Assembly: GCA_964007475.1 (NCBI GenBank)
Contig: OZ023274.1
Location: 80,797,303-80,861,302 of the forward strand
DNA length: 64,000 nt
Direction of reading: 5' to 3'
Source of the DNA: Hybos culiciformis
Lineage: Eukaryota > Arthropoda > Insecta > Diptera > Hybotidae
The notes beneath the pieces are model-generated. The model worked only from the letters and a program-made list of their open reading frames with translations, had not been told where the DNA came from and made no database searches. This document shows, piece by piece, positions 14,565 to 28,117 of the stretch. Positions within the stretch are counted from its first letter, which is position 1, and every line of letters starts with the position of its first letter. Made by a program: the position numbers and the translations under genes.

Positions 14565-15285
14565 CCTGAACTTGGATCTTTAACTCAATATCAGCCACTA
14601 TTTTTTAATGAAACAAACCTGTATGCATTTGGAGCGTACTGTATACTTTTCATTCCTAAATATTTCATTGTGCGCTGATGATGCAAAATATAACTACTTA
14701 TGCGAAATAAAAAAATTTCAGCATAATCAAGAAATTAAAAATACAAAGAAACAGTCAAAGAATATTAGTTTGACTTACAACTTCAACTGTTTTTCTGACT
14801 CACAAATTAGACTGTAAAAGAAATATTGAATTTTTCGATATATCCTTTAAATAACTCAAAATTTGGAACTGAAATATTTTTAAACATAAAATAATAGACG
14901 CAACGCAGCCCAACAAATACAACTAAAATGTTTCAAATTTATTTCGATTGGAAACCATTCCAGTTATTAAGTTTTTTGTTTAAATGTGGTGGGTCTATGT
15001 TTTTTGTAATAAAATAAATATAAATACAATTAATCATATTTATGAAAGTTTATTATTGAAACAAAGTTAGAAAATAAATTATTCAACAAATTTGTGACTT
15101 CTTTCCTTTTTAATATTACAGTTGATTTATTTTAAACATTTCTTTTCTCATGAAATTAAAGTTATATAGTTATAATAATAATAAATTTTATAGTTTTTGT
15201 CAACAAGGATGCCCTAACATGTAGTTATTATAGACAGTGATCATAAACTTAAACATAAATTATTTAAATATAAATTATTGTTATA
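14565..15285. other. AT-rich intergenic DNA, no gene seen
   Basis: A 69-codon open frame at 14608-14817 has no recognisable domain and no splice context that would make it a gene. Nothing else stands out. Confidence 0.5.
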
Positions 15286-16203
15286 TATCCCAACTAGCAA
15301 ATTAGCTCTATAAGAAGATTCAATTCTTTTAGTAGAAAGCTTATGTATTCTAGTAACTGTCTATTAAGTATCACGAATCCTTTTATAACCTCAGAAGTGG
15401 CGAAAATTATAAGTATAATTTGTTATATAAGTATCTATAAATGGGTTAGTAAATGGCTAATAACATTCTTGAATTCTGTGACTAATCCCATTATTAGCCT
15501 GTATAACACTTTTTTTCATGAAAGAAAAGAGAAGGACAGCCATAAAAAAAAGAAGTGCATAAATATAGTATATAAAAAAGAAAATAGTTAAAAGAAAAGG
15601 AAAACCAATAAAATATAATAAATAAATATTTAGATGGGTATATGTAATGATAAAATAAATGTATTTGTATTTAATTTAACTTGTGCACATTTTAATTTTT
15701 AAATGTGTATTAAATTAAGTATATACAAAACTATTGCAATTGTTGAAAAAAATAAAATTGAATTTTTTTTTTTCATGCAATTGAAAAAATAATGCAATTT
15801 TTAATATTCTAGGATTAATAAATATGAAAACCTAGTGAAATTTATGATATCTAAATTATTTTAAATTTAAAAAGGCATTAAATTTGTTAAAATTTTGGTA
15901 CATTTTAAAGTCATATAAGCAAAGTATGAGCAAAATGTAGTTTGCCATGGCACAAATAAATAAAATTTAACTGATGTTCTATTCTTTTTATGTAGTTTTT
16001 TGAATTCATAGATTTTTTCAAAAAGAATCAACAATTTGCCAAATAATAAAATATTTAGTTCTTCAAACAAACTTTTGCGTTTAAATAACTTCAATTTCCA
16101 TAAAGTATTTTGTTCCTATATTCGGATAACCTATGTTATTTTTAGGAACTTTTATAGAAAGATCCCAAAATTTTAAATTATTTCCTGTTTCGAAGTGGCG
16201 ACA

Positions 16204-16751
16204 TACAGTCAACCCTCCTACAACGCGAGAGATACGTTCTTAGAAAACGTCGTGTAGTAGGCAATCGCGTTGCAGGAGACATGAACTTTATAGAAAAAAA
16301 GGGGTTAGGTTCCAAGTATAAAAAAATGCAATTAAATTAATAAGTAAATATACTCAAGATTTTATTAGAAATCCTTCAATAAAATTATAATAAATTAATA
16401 AAAATTAACAAAATTAAAATTAAGAACTAAATAAAAATTCAAATTTATAAAGATTAAAATGTAAAAAGGAATATTGATGAATATAAGAATAATATCACTG
16501 CTAACCGGATTATGCCGCGAACGTTTTGCTGGTGCTATATCCGAATCTGAACTACTAAAACAAGAGATAGGTTCGTTAGCTCTTGCGGTCGTTTAAAACA
16601 TTCCGAGATAAGCGATTTTTTTTAAAAAATATTTTTTTTTAATCACGTTGTAGGAAAAAAATCGCGTTGTGAGAAAAATTGCCGCCATTTAAGAATCGCG
16701 TTGTAGCGAAAACGCGTTATAGAAGTGTCGCGTTGTATAGGGTTTACTGTA
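16204..16751. mobile_element. pogo/Tigger-like MITE nested in the 2.9 kb element
   Basis: The left end TACAGTCAACCCTCCTACAA and the right end, read inverted as TACAGTAAACCCTATACAAC, share about 20 of 23 bases and both continue ACGCGA. They start at a TA dinucleotide, which suggests TA target duplication. The CAGT-AACCCT-AACGCG type of terminus is typical of pogo/Tigger-group elements. GC-rich ACGCG motifs recur inside both ends. At 548 bp with no open frame, it is non-autonomous. Confidence 0.7.
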
Positions 16752-17640
16752 CTTAAGTTTTGTTTATTGATTTTTATTTTTAAGGATATTATTTTTAATT
16801 TTTTCAATTGTTAAAAAACACTAAAAAAATGTTTAATAGGAATAAAAATTAATTTGATTTTGTGAAACTAAAATAACAAATAAAAAAAATTAAATAGTCG
16901 TTTTTCATTTTTGAAGCAAAAATTAATCAAAAATGAATTTTCCTTATTTGATTGGAATTATTTTTTTAAAATTAATACTTTCGTGTTTTTTTACAAGAAA
17001 GAGGTCTAGTGAAGTTAAACTATTCACTGGTATCATTCACTATAAATTTTTCATCACACGAACAAAAAAAACTAAAATGGTAACCAACCTGTCTGTATTG
17101 CCATGTCTATAAATAATTTAAAGGAACATTTTGGAGTTCTAGGTACAATTAACAAGGATAAAAAAGTGCGGATTTTTAGACAAAACGGAAGGTATTAAAA
17201 AATTCAACCTTACAATAAAGAATGCTATTAAATTCTCAGTCAGTAGTTTGATTTTATTTCCCAAAATAATTAGTATTTTCTTAACAACGTAAAAATTCAG
17301 AAAATAATAATTATCCGGGAAAAAATTCTCACAAATTCCACCCAAGGATACGTCTAACTAAAAAATCCTTTAGGTTGATTTTCCGATCATCATACTCTTT
17401 TATTATTTCGGACCATTTGAACCTTTCAACCCTTACACAATAATTTTCTATTTCCGTACAATAAGTGCATCATTTTAAAATCATGAATCTGCAAAGAATT
17501 TCCGCAAAATTATAATAAAAACGTCAACGTAAAGGAAGTCAAAGTAATAATTTTACAAACAATAAACTCTCTCAAGTCCTTATTATATTTATATGATTAG
17601 GGGATTAGTGCAATAACCTGGTAACACGGAATTTAAATTA

Positions 17641-18080
17641 TTTTTGTTATTGTTTTTAAAAGCATACGGCAAATACGCATGAAACTATTTTTGTCCTCTT
17701 TTCTCATAGTGCAAAGTAAAAAACAAATGTAAAAGTTACTAGCAGGATCACGACCGGCATTAAAGAACACTTTTTTTTCCTCTTTTCTCATAGTATGAAG
17801 TGAAAGAGAAAAAAAATAGTTTTGTTATAAAAATAAAAGCTAATAGCAGGATCACGGCCGGTATTAAAGAAAACTTTTTTTTCCTTTTTACTCATTTGTA
17901 GGAGGTAAAAGAGAGAAAAAATAGTTTTGTTATGAAAATAGAAGCTAATAGCAGGATCACGGTCCGCATTAAAGAACATTTTTTTTCCTTTTTACTCATA
18001 TGTACAAAGTAAAAGAGAAGAAGAATTTTGGGATAAGATGAATTCTAATAGGAAGACTGAAACCGGCATTAAAGAGCTGT
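17641..18080. repeat. Tandem array, about four units of 100-105 bp
   Basis: The phrase AGCAGGATCACG followed by CCGGCATTAAAGAAC starts at 17741, 17845 and 17950, with a degenerate fourth unit at about 18050. Each unit also has TTTTTTTCC, CTCATA and a purine-rich AAAGAGAAA stretch. Partial first-unit sequence precedes 17741. Short open frames on the reverse strand here are products of the repeat. Confidence 0.85.
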
Positions 18081-18227
18081 TTATATTTTTTAATGAAATA
18101 GAATTCTTATAAATGTTGCATAACAAGATCACTATGATTCAGTATCACGAATCCTTTTACTAGAATCTTATACAGCTTATAAGTGGTATAACAGTTATTT
18201 ACAAGAATAATCTGCTAGTTGGGATAT

Positions 18228-21200
18228 CAGCTGTGGAAATAATTATTTGATTTTTCATCTATGATATAATTTTATATTTATTATATTTTATTTTTCTAGA
18301 ATTATACTTTACCAAAAGTTCTATAAGAAACTATATTATCTTGCTATTAACAATTACTGACATGTTAAGAAGATATGCATTATAAAAAATAAATTAAATC
18401 TTTGAAATAACATAGAAATTTTATCATGTCCTTGTTGTGATTGTGACGAGATAATTTTAAACCATCAACAAAACTTTCACAAAATGTCAAAGAAAATTTT
18501 TTTTAATCAAGTAAATTGAGTCAAGATGTTGCTATCACAAATGGTAATTTGAAGCAAAATTTAGAAGATTTTTTTTTTATCTTAAAAAGCTTTTCTATTT
18601 TATGAATTGCATTTCAATAATTTTTTGAATAAATAAAAGCTCAGTCATGCGTGCTGAAAAATTGTTGATATAAAAGTCATGTGACTATATTTATTTGTAT
18701 ATATATGACGAAGGAAAACAAAAAATGAATAGAAAGGATGAACAAGGTTATGTAATAATTTTAGGGACCAAATTTAATATAAATATTTATATTTATTCTT
18801 TGTTATACATATATGTAAGTATTTTGTTAAATTATGTTCAACATTTTTATTACTTATGTTTATTTTTCAGGTTCGCCTACATCCTTTTTTTACGTAATAA
18901 TTCAGGTTAATGACATTTTCAAGTATAAAAATCAAAAAAAAAAAAAAAAGAATTTCTTTGAGGATAATAAAATTTACCTTTTTCTATCTTCTTGTTTTTT
19001 TTTTTTATTCTATGATGTACATTCAGTAAATATTTAACCTTAAAATCTTGAAAAAAAAAAATTTAATGTATAAAGTTCATTATCATTCATTCATTGTAAA
19101 ATTCTCAATCTCTACACGCATCATAATTGAAACAAATTCCAAACTTTTACTAAATTGTTTTTCAATAAACATTAGCACCTATTTTTTTTTTTTGTTGTTG
19201 TTATAAATAATTTGGGATGGTCATTGTAGTAAAAGAACGAAGGATAATAAATTCTATTATCCCATATAAAACGAAATTTGCTGTAAACACTGTTTAAACA
19301 ATTCGTTTTTTGAACTTATGTATAAATGAATAAACTTCCTTTAATATCGAGTATCTGTATTGATGAACTGAAACTGAACTTGCCATATATAACACCTTAT
19401 TTTTTCTTTGAAATAATACATACAGAAGTCTCAAGCCTCCCTAAGATGCGTCTTATAAGTTTATATTTAGTTAATACAGGAATATCAAAATATAAAATCT
19501 CTTTGAATTATAATTTTAGAAAATCGAATTGACTTAGCAAATATCTGACATTAATTTGACCCCAGGACTGAAATACTTAGGATAGGAAGGAGAATAGTTT
19601 TAGCCTTAAAAACTGATATAATTATGTAAATTAATATGAAAATATTGAAATTTATAATAAGTAACATTTTTTTTTACGAAACGCAAAGTAAAACAAGAAT
19701 TCAATTCGTTCATTATATGAAAATACTATATCGACCATACGAAAATTTCAATTATGATTTTCAGTGTTACAGTGAAACACATATTATTCTTTATGTTTAA
19801 ACATAATTTTGTTACTTTTAGTATTATATTAGTATTATTTTCTTTTTTATTTTTCACGCTTGTATAAATTTCATTGTTCGGCACTCATTTATTTTGTAAT
19901 GTACATTATGTTTAAGTTTATGTATAATGTAAATAATTCCAAAAAAACTTTTCTTTTTTTTTCGCATACATTTTTCATTGTCAAAGGTATGATGGTTATT
20001 TTTAAAAGTTTTCCATAAAAAAGACCAGTCAACTGAAATATTTTATATTATGTATTTTTTTTGGATTGGATTAAATAAAAAATAATTTTCAGGGAATTTC
20101 GATATAAAGATTATAGAAATATTTCGTACAACAAAACAGTATATTTGTTGGGGCAAAAAAATACATTGCTTAATAAAATAACTTTTATGTTACAATTTAA
20201 GGTCTTAACAAAACCATTGGCATAAACTTCAACGATAAAAAAATATTCTATAGAATAATTAATAACTCTTTATTGAATTTTGAACTTATATATATTTTTC
20301 GGATATAGAATACATAACCTATAAAATTAATATGTTTTCAAATGTTAATTATTTAATTTTATATCAATCAATCAATTTTTTCGACTTAAAATTGAACATG
20401 AACTTAATTATTTAATCTAACTTAATTATTTCGTAGATTCTGTTATTCTAAGTAATTATTACATATTTATTTATTTATTTTATATTAATTATTGAGTAGC
20501 AAACAGAAATATCCACATTATAATATTTTATTGCATCAGATAATAATAATATTTAATACTAAAGCGACACCGACGGTCAAAAGCCAAGTTAATTATGAAT
20601 CAAATATTTTTGGTAATTATTGTTAATTAATTGGGAATTTTAAATTAATGTTTTATGAAGTAATAAAAATAAATTCAGAATTTGATTTAGAAAATTTTCA
20701 ACCTACATATATGTACTTATTTATTGCAGAAAAATCATAAATGACATTTATAATGTTTAAAATCATTTTACATATTAAAAATACACACATTCGTACTAAT
20801 TTTTGAATGAAGAGTTGTTATGGAAAAACCAGTTTCTGCAGTAGAATATCAAGTTCATAAAAAAACTGTTATGGTATTAATCCTTGAAAAATCAGAAAGG
20901 ATATAAGATAAAACATTTTTCTAAGCTTTAATATTTTTTTTAAATTTTAATTTAATAATTTTTAAAATTTAAGAAGTACAAGTTATTATAATTTAGAGTG
21001 TTGAAATAATTTTAGATAATTTATAGAAAAATATAGAATGCTTACAAAAATTGCAGAAAAAAGATATTTCAATGAAAATATTATTTAAAAATTATTACAA
21101 CATAATTTTTTCAACTTTTTTAATTGAATTATCAACGAATAAAGCAATCAACACGATTTAATAATTTTAAATAATAACTTAATTTTTTTTTTTAGTTTTT

Positions 21201-24037
21201 ATATTTCCAATTTTAGATTTTTTCTTGTCAGAAAATCATAAAATTCTTAAACAAAAATAAAGTAATAGCAATTTTTTGTCATATTAACCACAGACCATTT
21301 GTTTAGGAAGACATACAAAGATTTCTTATTTTCCACTTGATTTGTAATTTTGGCAATTCTCCAACAAACTTATGAAAAATAATATTTTCATATATATTTT
21401 AAAAATTTCAAGATGATGCAAGAGTTCAATAACTAAATAAGAAACTGTCAATTAAGTAGTAACTTTTAAATTAAAATTAAGAATTTAAAACGATATTCTT
21501 TAATGATAAAGAACAAAATTCTCGACGAAAAAAATCATTCATTATTTCTTAAGCTTTAGCGCTTTTGGCACTTTTTTTCGCACTCTATTACAGCATTAAA
21601 AAAATTATTTAAACAAAACATTTTCATAGGAGAATCATATGCACATGCACAAGCTTATTGCTTTTCATTCAATTGATTATTTTTCACATTTTTCATTTTT
21701 TTTTTTCGAAATGTGTGTATAAGTGGTGCCAACAGAAAAATCCACTTCATATTATTTTATGTATATAGATTCAACAATGAAAAACATTATTTCAAACACA
21801 TTATTTTTTCAATAGAGAATATCCTGAAAATGAAGTGTTATATATTTTGTTCTAGCTTTAAGCATTGTTTCATTTAACTTTTTAATGATGATAGATACTT
21901 TTATGAGTTATCGGAAATATTTCAGATTATAATCAATTATGCGAATTTTAATTTTCATTAAAAACACTTGATGATATTTTAACACCCAAAAGGCAACTAA
22001 ATATTCGTATTGTGTTCTTATAAATATAATGCTCTATCGATTATATTGTTAAAACTCTAGAAAATAGATGAAAATAGTCAGGGTCAGATAATTTTTCCTG
22101 CATTCAAATCATGTTAAGTGAAATAGTTTGAAATTTTAAGTTAAGAATTTTTAAGATTTTTGCACGTAAAATATATTCAAAAAACATCTGTAAGTATATA
22201 TACAACAAAAAAAGTTGTATGCAGGTCATAACTTTTTATTAATTAAAAAGAATAAATTAGAAATTTTAATGTTTTTTAATTTATTATCATTTACGTTAAT
22301 TGCAGAAAATATTAATTATAATACGGCAATCATATAATTTTATAAAATGAAAAAGATAAATCGACGAGTTTATGCGCACTCTAATATTATATTTAAGTAA
22401 TTATTATTTTGTTATGAGATAATCTATCTATGTACATTACACAACTTGACACTGTATAGAATTTATTAGTATATCCTTGCATATCTTTTTCTAATCATTT
22501 ACAAACATTATGTCATGATAAAACACATATTAACATAGTTTCACGTTTAATGCTATAACCCAAATATACTTTGGGAATTTATTTCCCGCTTTAACCTTGT
22601 TTTATTGATTGCTTCAATAAAAATAAGATACAAAAATATTTTGAAAATATATGCAAAAAACATTGTGTAAAAGAAACCATTGATAAATAAAAAAAATTAT
22701 ATATGTACTTTGATAAAATATTTTCAGAATACAAAGCACGTTTAGCAATTTTAGAATTTTCATTTAAAAGATTACAGCAATGAAAAATGATTCTTATTAC
22801 TTTGTCATTTATTTTAGTGCGTGCAAGAGAAACTTTTAAATAGATACCTATAAATTTTTTTTTTTGTAATAGGTATATGTACATTCCTGTAACTATATTT
22901 ATGTGTCAAATATACTATTTAAAATATCATTCTAATTTACTTAGTGCCTTATTATCAATTTAAAAAAAATAAAACTAAAACTTATCTCGATTCATATATA
23001 TGTAGATAAAAAGCTAATTATTCTGTTTGTTATTTTAAAGGTTTCTTTTTCTGCTCTGTCAATCATTTTAAGTGAATAATCTTGCAGAATTTTACTTATG
23101 AAACAATTTTTTCACATTTAAAAACTAAAGCCTACAATACAAAATATACATCTTATACTATTGCCTCATATTTAGTATGATCTTTCATGATTTATTGGCA
23201 CAATGTAACCATTAATTTTTTTGGTATTATCGATGTTATTCACAATTTGTTAACTGAAGGAACATATTTTTAATTTTTCCATTTTAGATTAAAATAACAA
23301 TTTTCTATAAGTACAAGTATATTGATTCAAATGTAAATCGCAAATAACATAAATTACATTCATTATTATAAAAAAATTAATCTAATTGTAATATGTACTA
23401 TATAAGCGGTGGAAGAGCAAAAGTAGTATTAAATTTTTAATAAAACAATTTTAAATTCATTAAAATTTTGTAATTTGTGTTTTTGTAATTGCTTATTCTG
23501 GTAATAAAGAATATCAATCAATAACCAAATAAAATTGTATTATTTTTTTTATTTATTTATGAACAAATATTTTACTTAAATTTTTTTTTTTTTAATTCTA
23601 CAAAATACTATGAGTATAATATATGTATACAATGTATAAGTACTTAGTACATGTATATGAGCATAAGTGATAGGTTTTTAATTATTATAAACAATTATAT
23701 GAACTTAAGTAAATAAATTTAATAGGTCATTCATTACAAATTTATAATAATAATAATTTTCTATAAAATAATTTGAAAAAAATAGGAAGACTAAATTTTT
23801 ATATAAACTAAACCTACATTATAATTTCTTTTTAATATGATGTTAACTAATAAAGGAGTATAATTGTGAAATAGAGAGCCAGCAATTTTATTTTTTTTAA
23901 TCAAAATAGGTAATCAAAATTTTCTAATATTTTATTTTTTATAATTAACAAATGAAAATGGTTATTTATTATTTTCTTTATAACTATAATGTTATAATTT
24001 TGTTTGAAAATAAATTGACTGCGTTCAATTCTTCGAC
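18228..24037. other. AT-rich intergenic DNA, no gene seen
   Basis: Several 60-97 codon frames exist (for example 22591-22884 on the reverse strand), but all are low complexity with no recognisable domain. No bounded repeat was found. Confidence 0.55.
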
Positions 24038-24795
24038 TTAAGGGCGGGGTCTGGGTTTTCACTTTCGAAAAATCGATTTTTTTTTTTTTGTTTTATCTTA
24101 TTGTTTAACATTTCAAGAATATGTCCTCAAAATTTTAATCCGATCTAAGCAATATTCTTGAAGTTATTGTTTAATTAGTCTCGGGGCCTTTAACGCTCTA
24201 ACTCTTTTTTTCTTCTTAACTTTTTTGCTTCATAAACTTTAAACGCGTTTTTCTCAAAACTACTTTTTCAAAGTCCGTGTTCACTGCCATTTGAAAACTA
24301 CTCGACCGATTCATTTCAAACTTTGTACACATTTTCTTCATATAAAATACCTCCCCCCTACGTTTAGTAAAAATTTTTTTTTTAACATTAAGGGTGTTTC
24401 CCACCCACAAAATGGCGGAAATTTTAGTCGAAAATAACGGTTCACACTTTAGATGGCCGCCAAAAATTTTTAAATTAAAAAAAAAATAATCAGAGAACGT
24501 TGGGGGGAAGATTTGTTTATAATTTAACTAAATTTTTATGGTTTTTCATTTTCAGATAATTTCCGGCCGAGTTACAGTGAACACCGCAAATTGTTTTTTT
24601 TTCAAGACGTCCTGGGGGAAGCTCTGTCACGGGCTAATGATTTAATATTTTTGCATGAAAAATTTACAGAACATAGTCAAAACTATGCTCAATAATGTAT
24701 AGAAGGTTTGAATAAAATTGCTCAATTGATATTTGAGATAAAAAATCACAAAAAAAGTGTTTTTTTTTACGCTGAAACCCAGACCCCTCCCTTAA
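24038..24795. mobile_element. TTAA-flanked MITE with GGG(C/A)GGGGTCTGGGTTT ends
   Basis: TTAAGGGCGGGGTCTGGGTT at 24038 is repeated inverted at the right end (TTAAGGGAGGGGTCTGGGTT read from 24795), one mismatch in 20. TTAA at both ends fits a TTAA target duplication, as in piggyBac and Kolobok elements. The interior (758 bp in all) is distinctly more GC-rich than its surroundings and has no intact transposase frame. Superfamily assignment is tentative. Confidence 0.75.
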
Positions 24796-27096
24796 TGAAT
24801 ACAGTTGGATTTTCTCATTATCTAAAATTTATATGAAATTCGCAATAACAATAATTAATGATTAAAAATAATTAATAATATAAAAAATTCTAATGTTTAC
24901 ATAGTTTATTGAAGAATAAAACTAATCTCCTTTCTCTTGTTTTAAGGAGTTTTCATCAAAAATCATTATTGTAAATTGTTTAATAATAAATGAAAAATTC
25001 TAGGTGAAAAATATTTTAATAACAGCTATGATAATAAAATATCAAAGAAAGTTATTGATTTTTGAAATCATTCGATTAATTCATTTAACAAACTTATTGC
25101 CTGCGAAATGATTAGGTATATTCTTCCAAAATTAATTTAATTCTACCGTCGTAAAAAAAAATAAGCTAATATTATAAATGATTGCATAAAATTTATTAAT
25201 AATGCGCAAACAAATCTGGGTTCTGTACAGATATCCTTTTACTTTAAACAAACCCATTCTTACATCATATTCAATAACTTGATGAAAATCTTTCTTTTTG
25301 GCGTAATATTAGTTTATTTTTTTTTGCCAAATCACGAAATCTGGTACTTATATATTTTTCTCCTTGAGAAATTTATTTTTAAGTATAAATTGAATGTTGT
25401 GAAAAATGAGAATATTGAAAACTTTGAAACAACTTAGGTATATAAATTTAAATATTATTGAAAACACTTAAAAAGAAATATTATTACGTAAAAATTAAAC
25501 AAAAACAAAACCAATTTAAACTTTGCCCGCGGAGAATTTTATTTTTTTGTAAGTTAAAAGTTTTGATAATGATTACAAATTACAATATTTAATATCAAAA
25601 CTTATTTGAAATATTTTTGTAAATTATTTTCGTTTGATTGTCAAAATAAATTTAAAATACTTAATAGAATCAATGTCTAAAACATAATATATTTTTTTTA
25701 CTTAAAACTGGGCTAAAAGGATAAGGTGCTCTACAGGACTTCTAATTAATTTGCAAAAATGTAAAATATTTTATTTTATGAAAAAATTAACTAAAATTTC
25801 TAATTACATTGATAACCTATATACAAAATAACTAAATAGGATAAATATCAAAAATGAGGCTAGACGAAGAATACAAGCATTTGCGGAAATAAAATGGTTC
25901 ACACTAATATTAAAACAGTGCAAATTTTAAGCAAAATGAAAAATTAAAATCAGACGTTAGTTTTCAAAAGTTCATTATCTAAATGTATCTTACTTGGAGT
26001 TTATACTGGATGGTTTCGAAGATTAAAACTAAAATTATTTTTGAATGTGTACGTAAAATTTTAATCCGGACTAAAAATCTTGGTTAAATATTTGATTAAT
26101 TTTGATCAAAAAAGGAAAAAAAAAAAAAATAAAAAAAAAAATAATTAAAAAGTCAAATAATGTTCATATTTATTAGATTTTTGCTTCAATTTTAAAATAA
26201 TAACTACAGAACTTTGAAAATTGAAATTTGAAAAATACTTTAATATTAAATCTATGACATTTAATTCACAAATTTTTCTTTACTTTTTTTAGTCCGATTA
26301 AAAAAAACATTTTTAATGTAGACGTCGAAGATTATTACAAAAATACATTCAAAAATAATTTTAGTTTTAATCTTCGAAACTATCCAGTATAAACTAGATT
26401 AATATAATGTTTACCGTAAAACCTACTTCCATTAACAGTTCTCGAATATTTTTTATTATATACAGTTTCTATTATAGGCTTTAGTTTTGTAAACGCAAAA
26501 AGAAGAAAGCTTCCCTAATCCTATTTTTTTTTCGCCTTCAAAATATCTTAGCAAATATTTATAAAACCAATTTCGATAATAATTAACAAAAACAATTTTT
26601 TGGAGGTTATAAAAACTAAATTTGTTTTTGTTTCAATTTTGTATTTACAAATAAACATACAATTCTGAAGCATTTCAAATAAAAAAAATATTTTTTTTTC
26701 CTAGTGGTTTTCCGTATCAAAAAGTTTTTGTTTTTTTTTACCACTTTGTGGTGTGGTAGAAAAGAATTTTAATTTTTTATTTGTGAAAATTCTAAAAGTT
26801 TTCAAAAATCAAAACAATTTTTTTTCATCAAAAAGTTTTTTTCTAACTTTAAATCAATTAAATCAAAACAAGTTGCTAAATCAGATTTGAGAAAGAAAAT
26901 TATTCAATCAATTTCACTGTCCAAAAGAAATTTTCTTTTATTATATCATGAGTTTTGGAACCAGTTTAAAGAAACACAGCTCGCATTTGTTGGGGAACAA
27001 AAAATTCTAAGCCTTTTAAAAATACATGAAAATTATTCTATTTTCCAGACACAACTTTCTCAACCATATCCATTTTTTAATAAAATACTATGAAAA
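24796..27096. other. AT-rich intergenic DNA, no gene seen
   Basis: No coding exon could be supported. Two similar segments in inverted orientation, near 25990-26065 (ACTGGATGGTTTCGAAGATTAAAAC) and 26345-26395 (GTTTTAATCTTCGAAACTATCCAGT), suggest an old element of about 400 bp, without clear ends. Confidence 0.45.
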
Positions 27097-27109
27097 TTAT
27101 TTTTTGAGG

Positions 27110-27680
27110 ACACAATTCTTATTAACTCGTACAGGAATTTGTGTGTATATTTCTTTACTATTTTCGACACTCTCGTAGACCCACCATTCGTCATCACAGC
27201 GAGCTGAAATTTGGCACACAGGTTCATGTCGCGTGACAATTGAAGCTATCAAAATTTGAAGCGGAAATTTCCATGGAAAACCCGGAAAATCGGGAAAAAT
27301 CATGTGAAAGTTTGGTACAAATTTGAGTAGTGATAAATCCGTTTTAGGAAAAATGCAAAGTTTTCTGATTTGTCCGAAAAAATTTTCCGGAATTTTCCGA
27401 CTTTTCCGGAAAATTTTCCGGTAAAAAGTTTGCTAAATTATGCAGGATCAAGTTCCCTATCAACTGGCATCATTACTTTCTCTCCGACAATGGTGAAAAC
27501 TTGCAGAAAAAATCGAAGAAAATTCATGTAAAACGCTTTTCCGTAGTTTTTCCGACCAAGGAAGCGTTTGAGCGTTTTGCAACTTGAGACAAAGTTGTAG
27601 AGCGAAATAAGTTGCATAAAGTTGCTTTTGCAGAAAACTCCATGGAAAACCCGAAAAAGCGTAAAAATCATCGGAAAAAT
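27110..27680. repeat. Diverged duplicated block with CCGGAAAATTTT motifs
   Basis: The phrase CCATGGAAAACCCG followed by GAAAA and AAAAATCATG/CGG occurs at about 27271 and again at about 27640, some 370 bp apart. Between them lie repeated and partly palindromic CCGGAAAATTTTCCGG blocks (27380-27422). Composition is more GC-rich than the flanks. The reverse-strand frames of 82-91 codons here have no recognisable domain. It looks like a transposon-derived repeat, but I cannot give exact ends. Confidence 0.45.
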
Positions 27681-27768
27681 TTTCATCGATATGATTAGTC
27701 ATAAAATTGTTTTCAATCATCTCCATGCAGCACATAATAACAATTTAGTTAACGTGAAAAAGGCAGAA

Positions 27769-28042
27769 AATAAAAATAAGTTAAAAACGAGTTTTCCAAA
27801 AAACTGAGGCCAGGCCGCATGAAAAAGTAGAAAATAACTTTTTCTTCACACACAGAGGTGGACTCAGATTTTTTGATTCGGACATTTCTCTTGAATATTC
27901 GTTCTCTTCATGAATCAAATCACTTACGTCCCAATCAAAAAATCTGAGTCCACCTCTGTGTGTGAAGAAAAAGTTATTTTCTACTTTTTCATGCGGCCTG
28001 GCCTCAGTTTTTTGGAAAACTCGTTTTTAACTTATTTTTATT
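27769..28042. repeat. Perfect palindrome, 110-bp arms and 54-bp loop
   Basis: The left arm 27769-27878 and right arm 27933-28042 are exact reverse complements over all 110 positions I compared. The spacer 27879-27932 is unique. The arms include CACACACAGAGGTGGACTCA and GAGGCCAGGCCGCATGAA. The absence of any mismatch implies a very recent origin, gene conversion between arms, or an assembly artefact. It lies only 64 bp left of the recombinase element. A transcript would fold into a long hairpin. Confidence 0.95.
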
Positions 28043-28117
28043 ATTAATGTTTTCTTACTATTTAATTAGGTATGAAAATCAAATCCAGAAATATCTAATT
28101 CTAATGTAATAGTAGAT

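Larger units (their letters stand above)
15286..18227. mobile_element. 2.9 kb TIR element (TATCCCAACTAGCA ends)
   Basis: TATCCCAACTAGCA at 15286-15299 is repeated perfectly inverted as TGCTAGTTGGGATA at 18213-18226, and the match extends one more base outward. Just inside both ends, ATTCTAGTAA and AGTATCACGAATCCTTTTA recur; the latter is in direct orientation (about 15366 and 18147). The interior holds a nested pogo-like MITE (16204-16751) and a 105-bp tandem array (17641-18080). No transposase frame is visible. The 82-codon frame at 15343-15591 overlaps the subterminal repeat and has no recognised domain. No clear target-site duplication is visible, so the superfamily is undetermined. Confidence 0.6.

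Noticed and set aside
17788..17979. Reverse-strand frame with an internally repeated peptide
   Set aside because: The peptide repeat is only the translation of the 105-bp tandem array.
27438..27735. Two overlapping reverse-strand frames of 82 and 91 codons
   Set aside because: They overlap each other in different frames within a repeated CCGGAAAA-rich block and have no recognisable domain.
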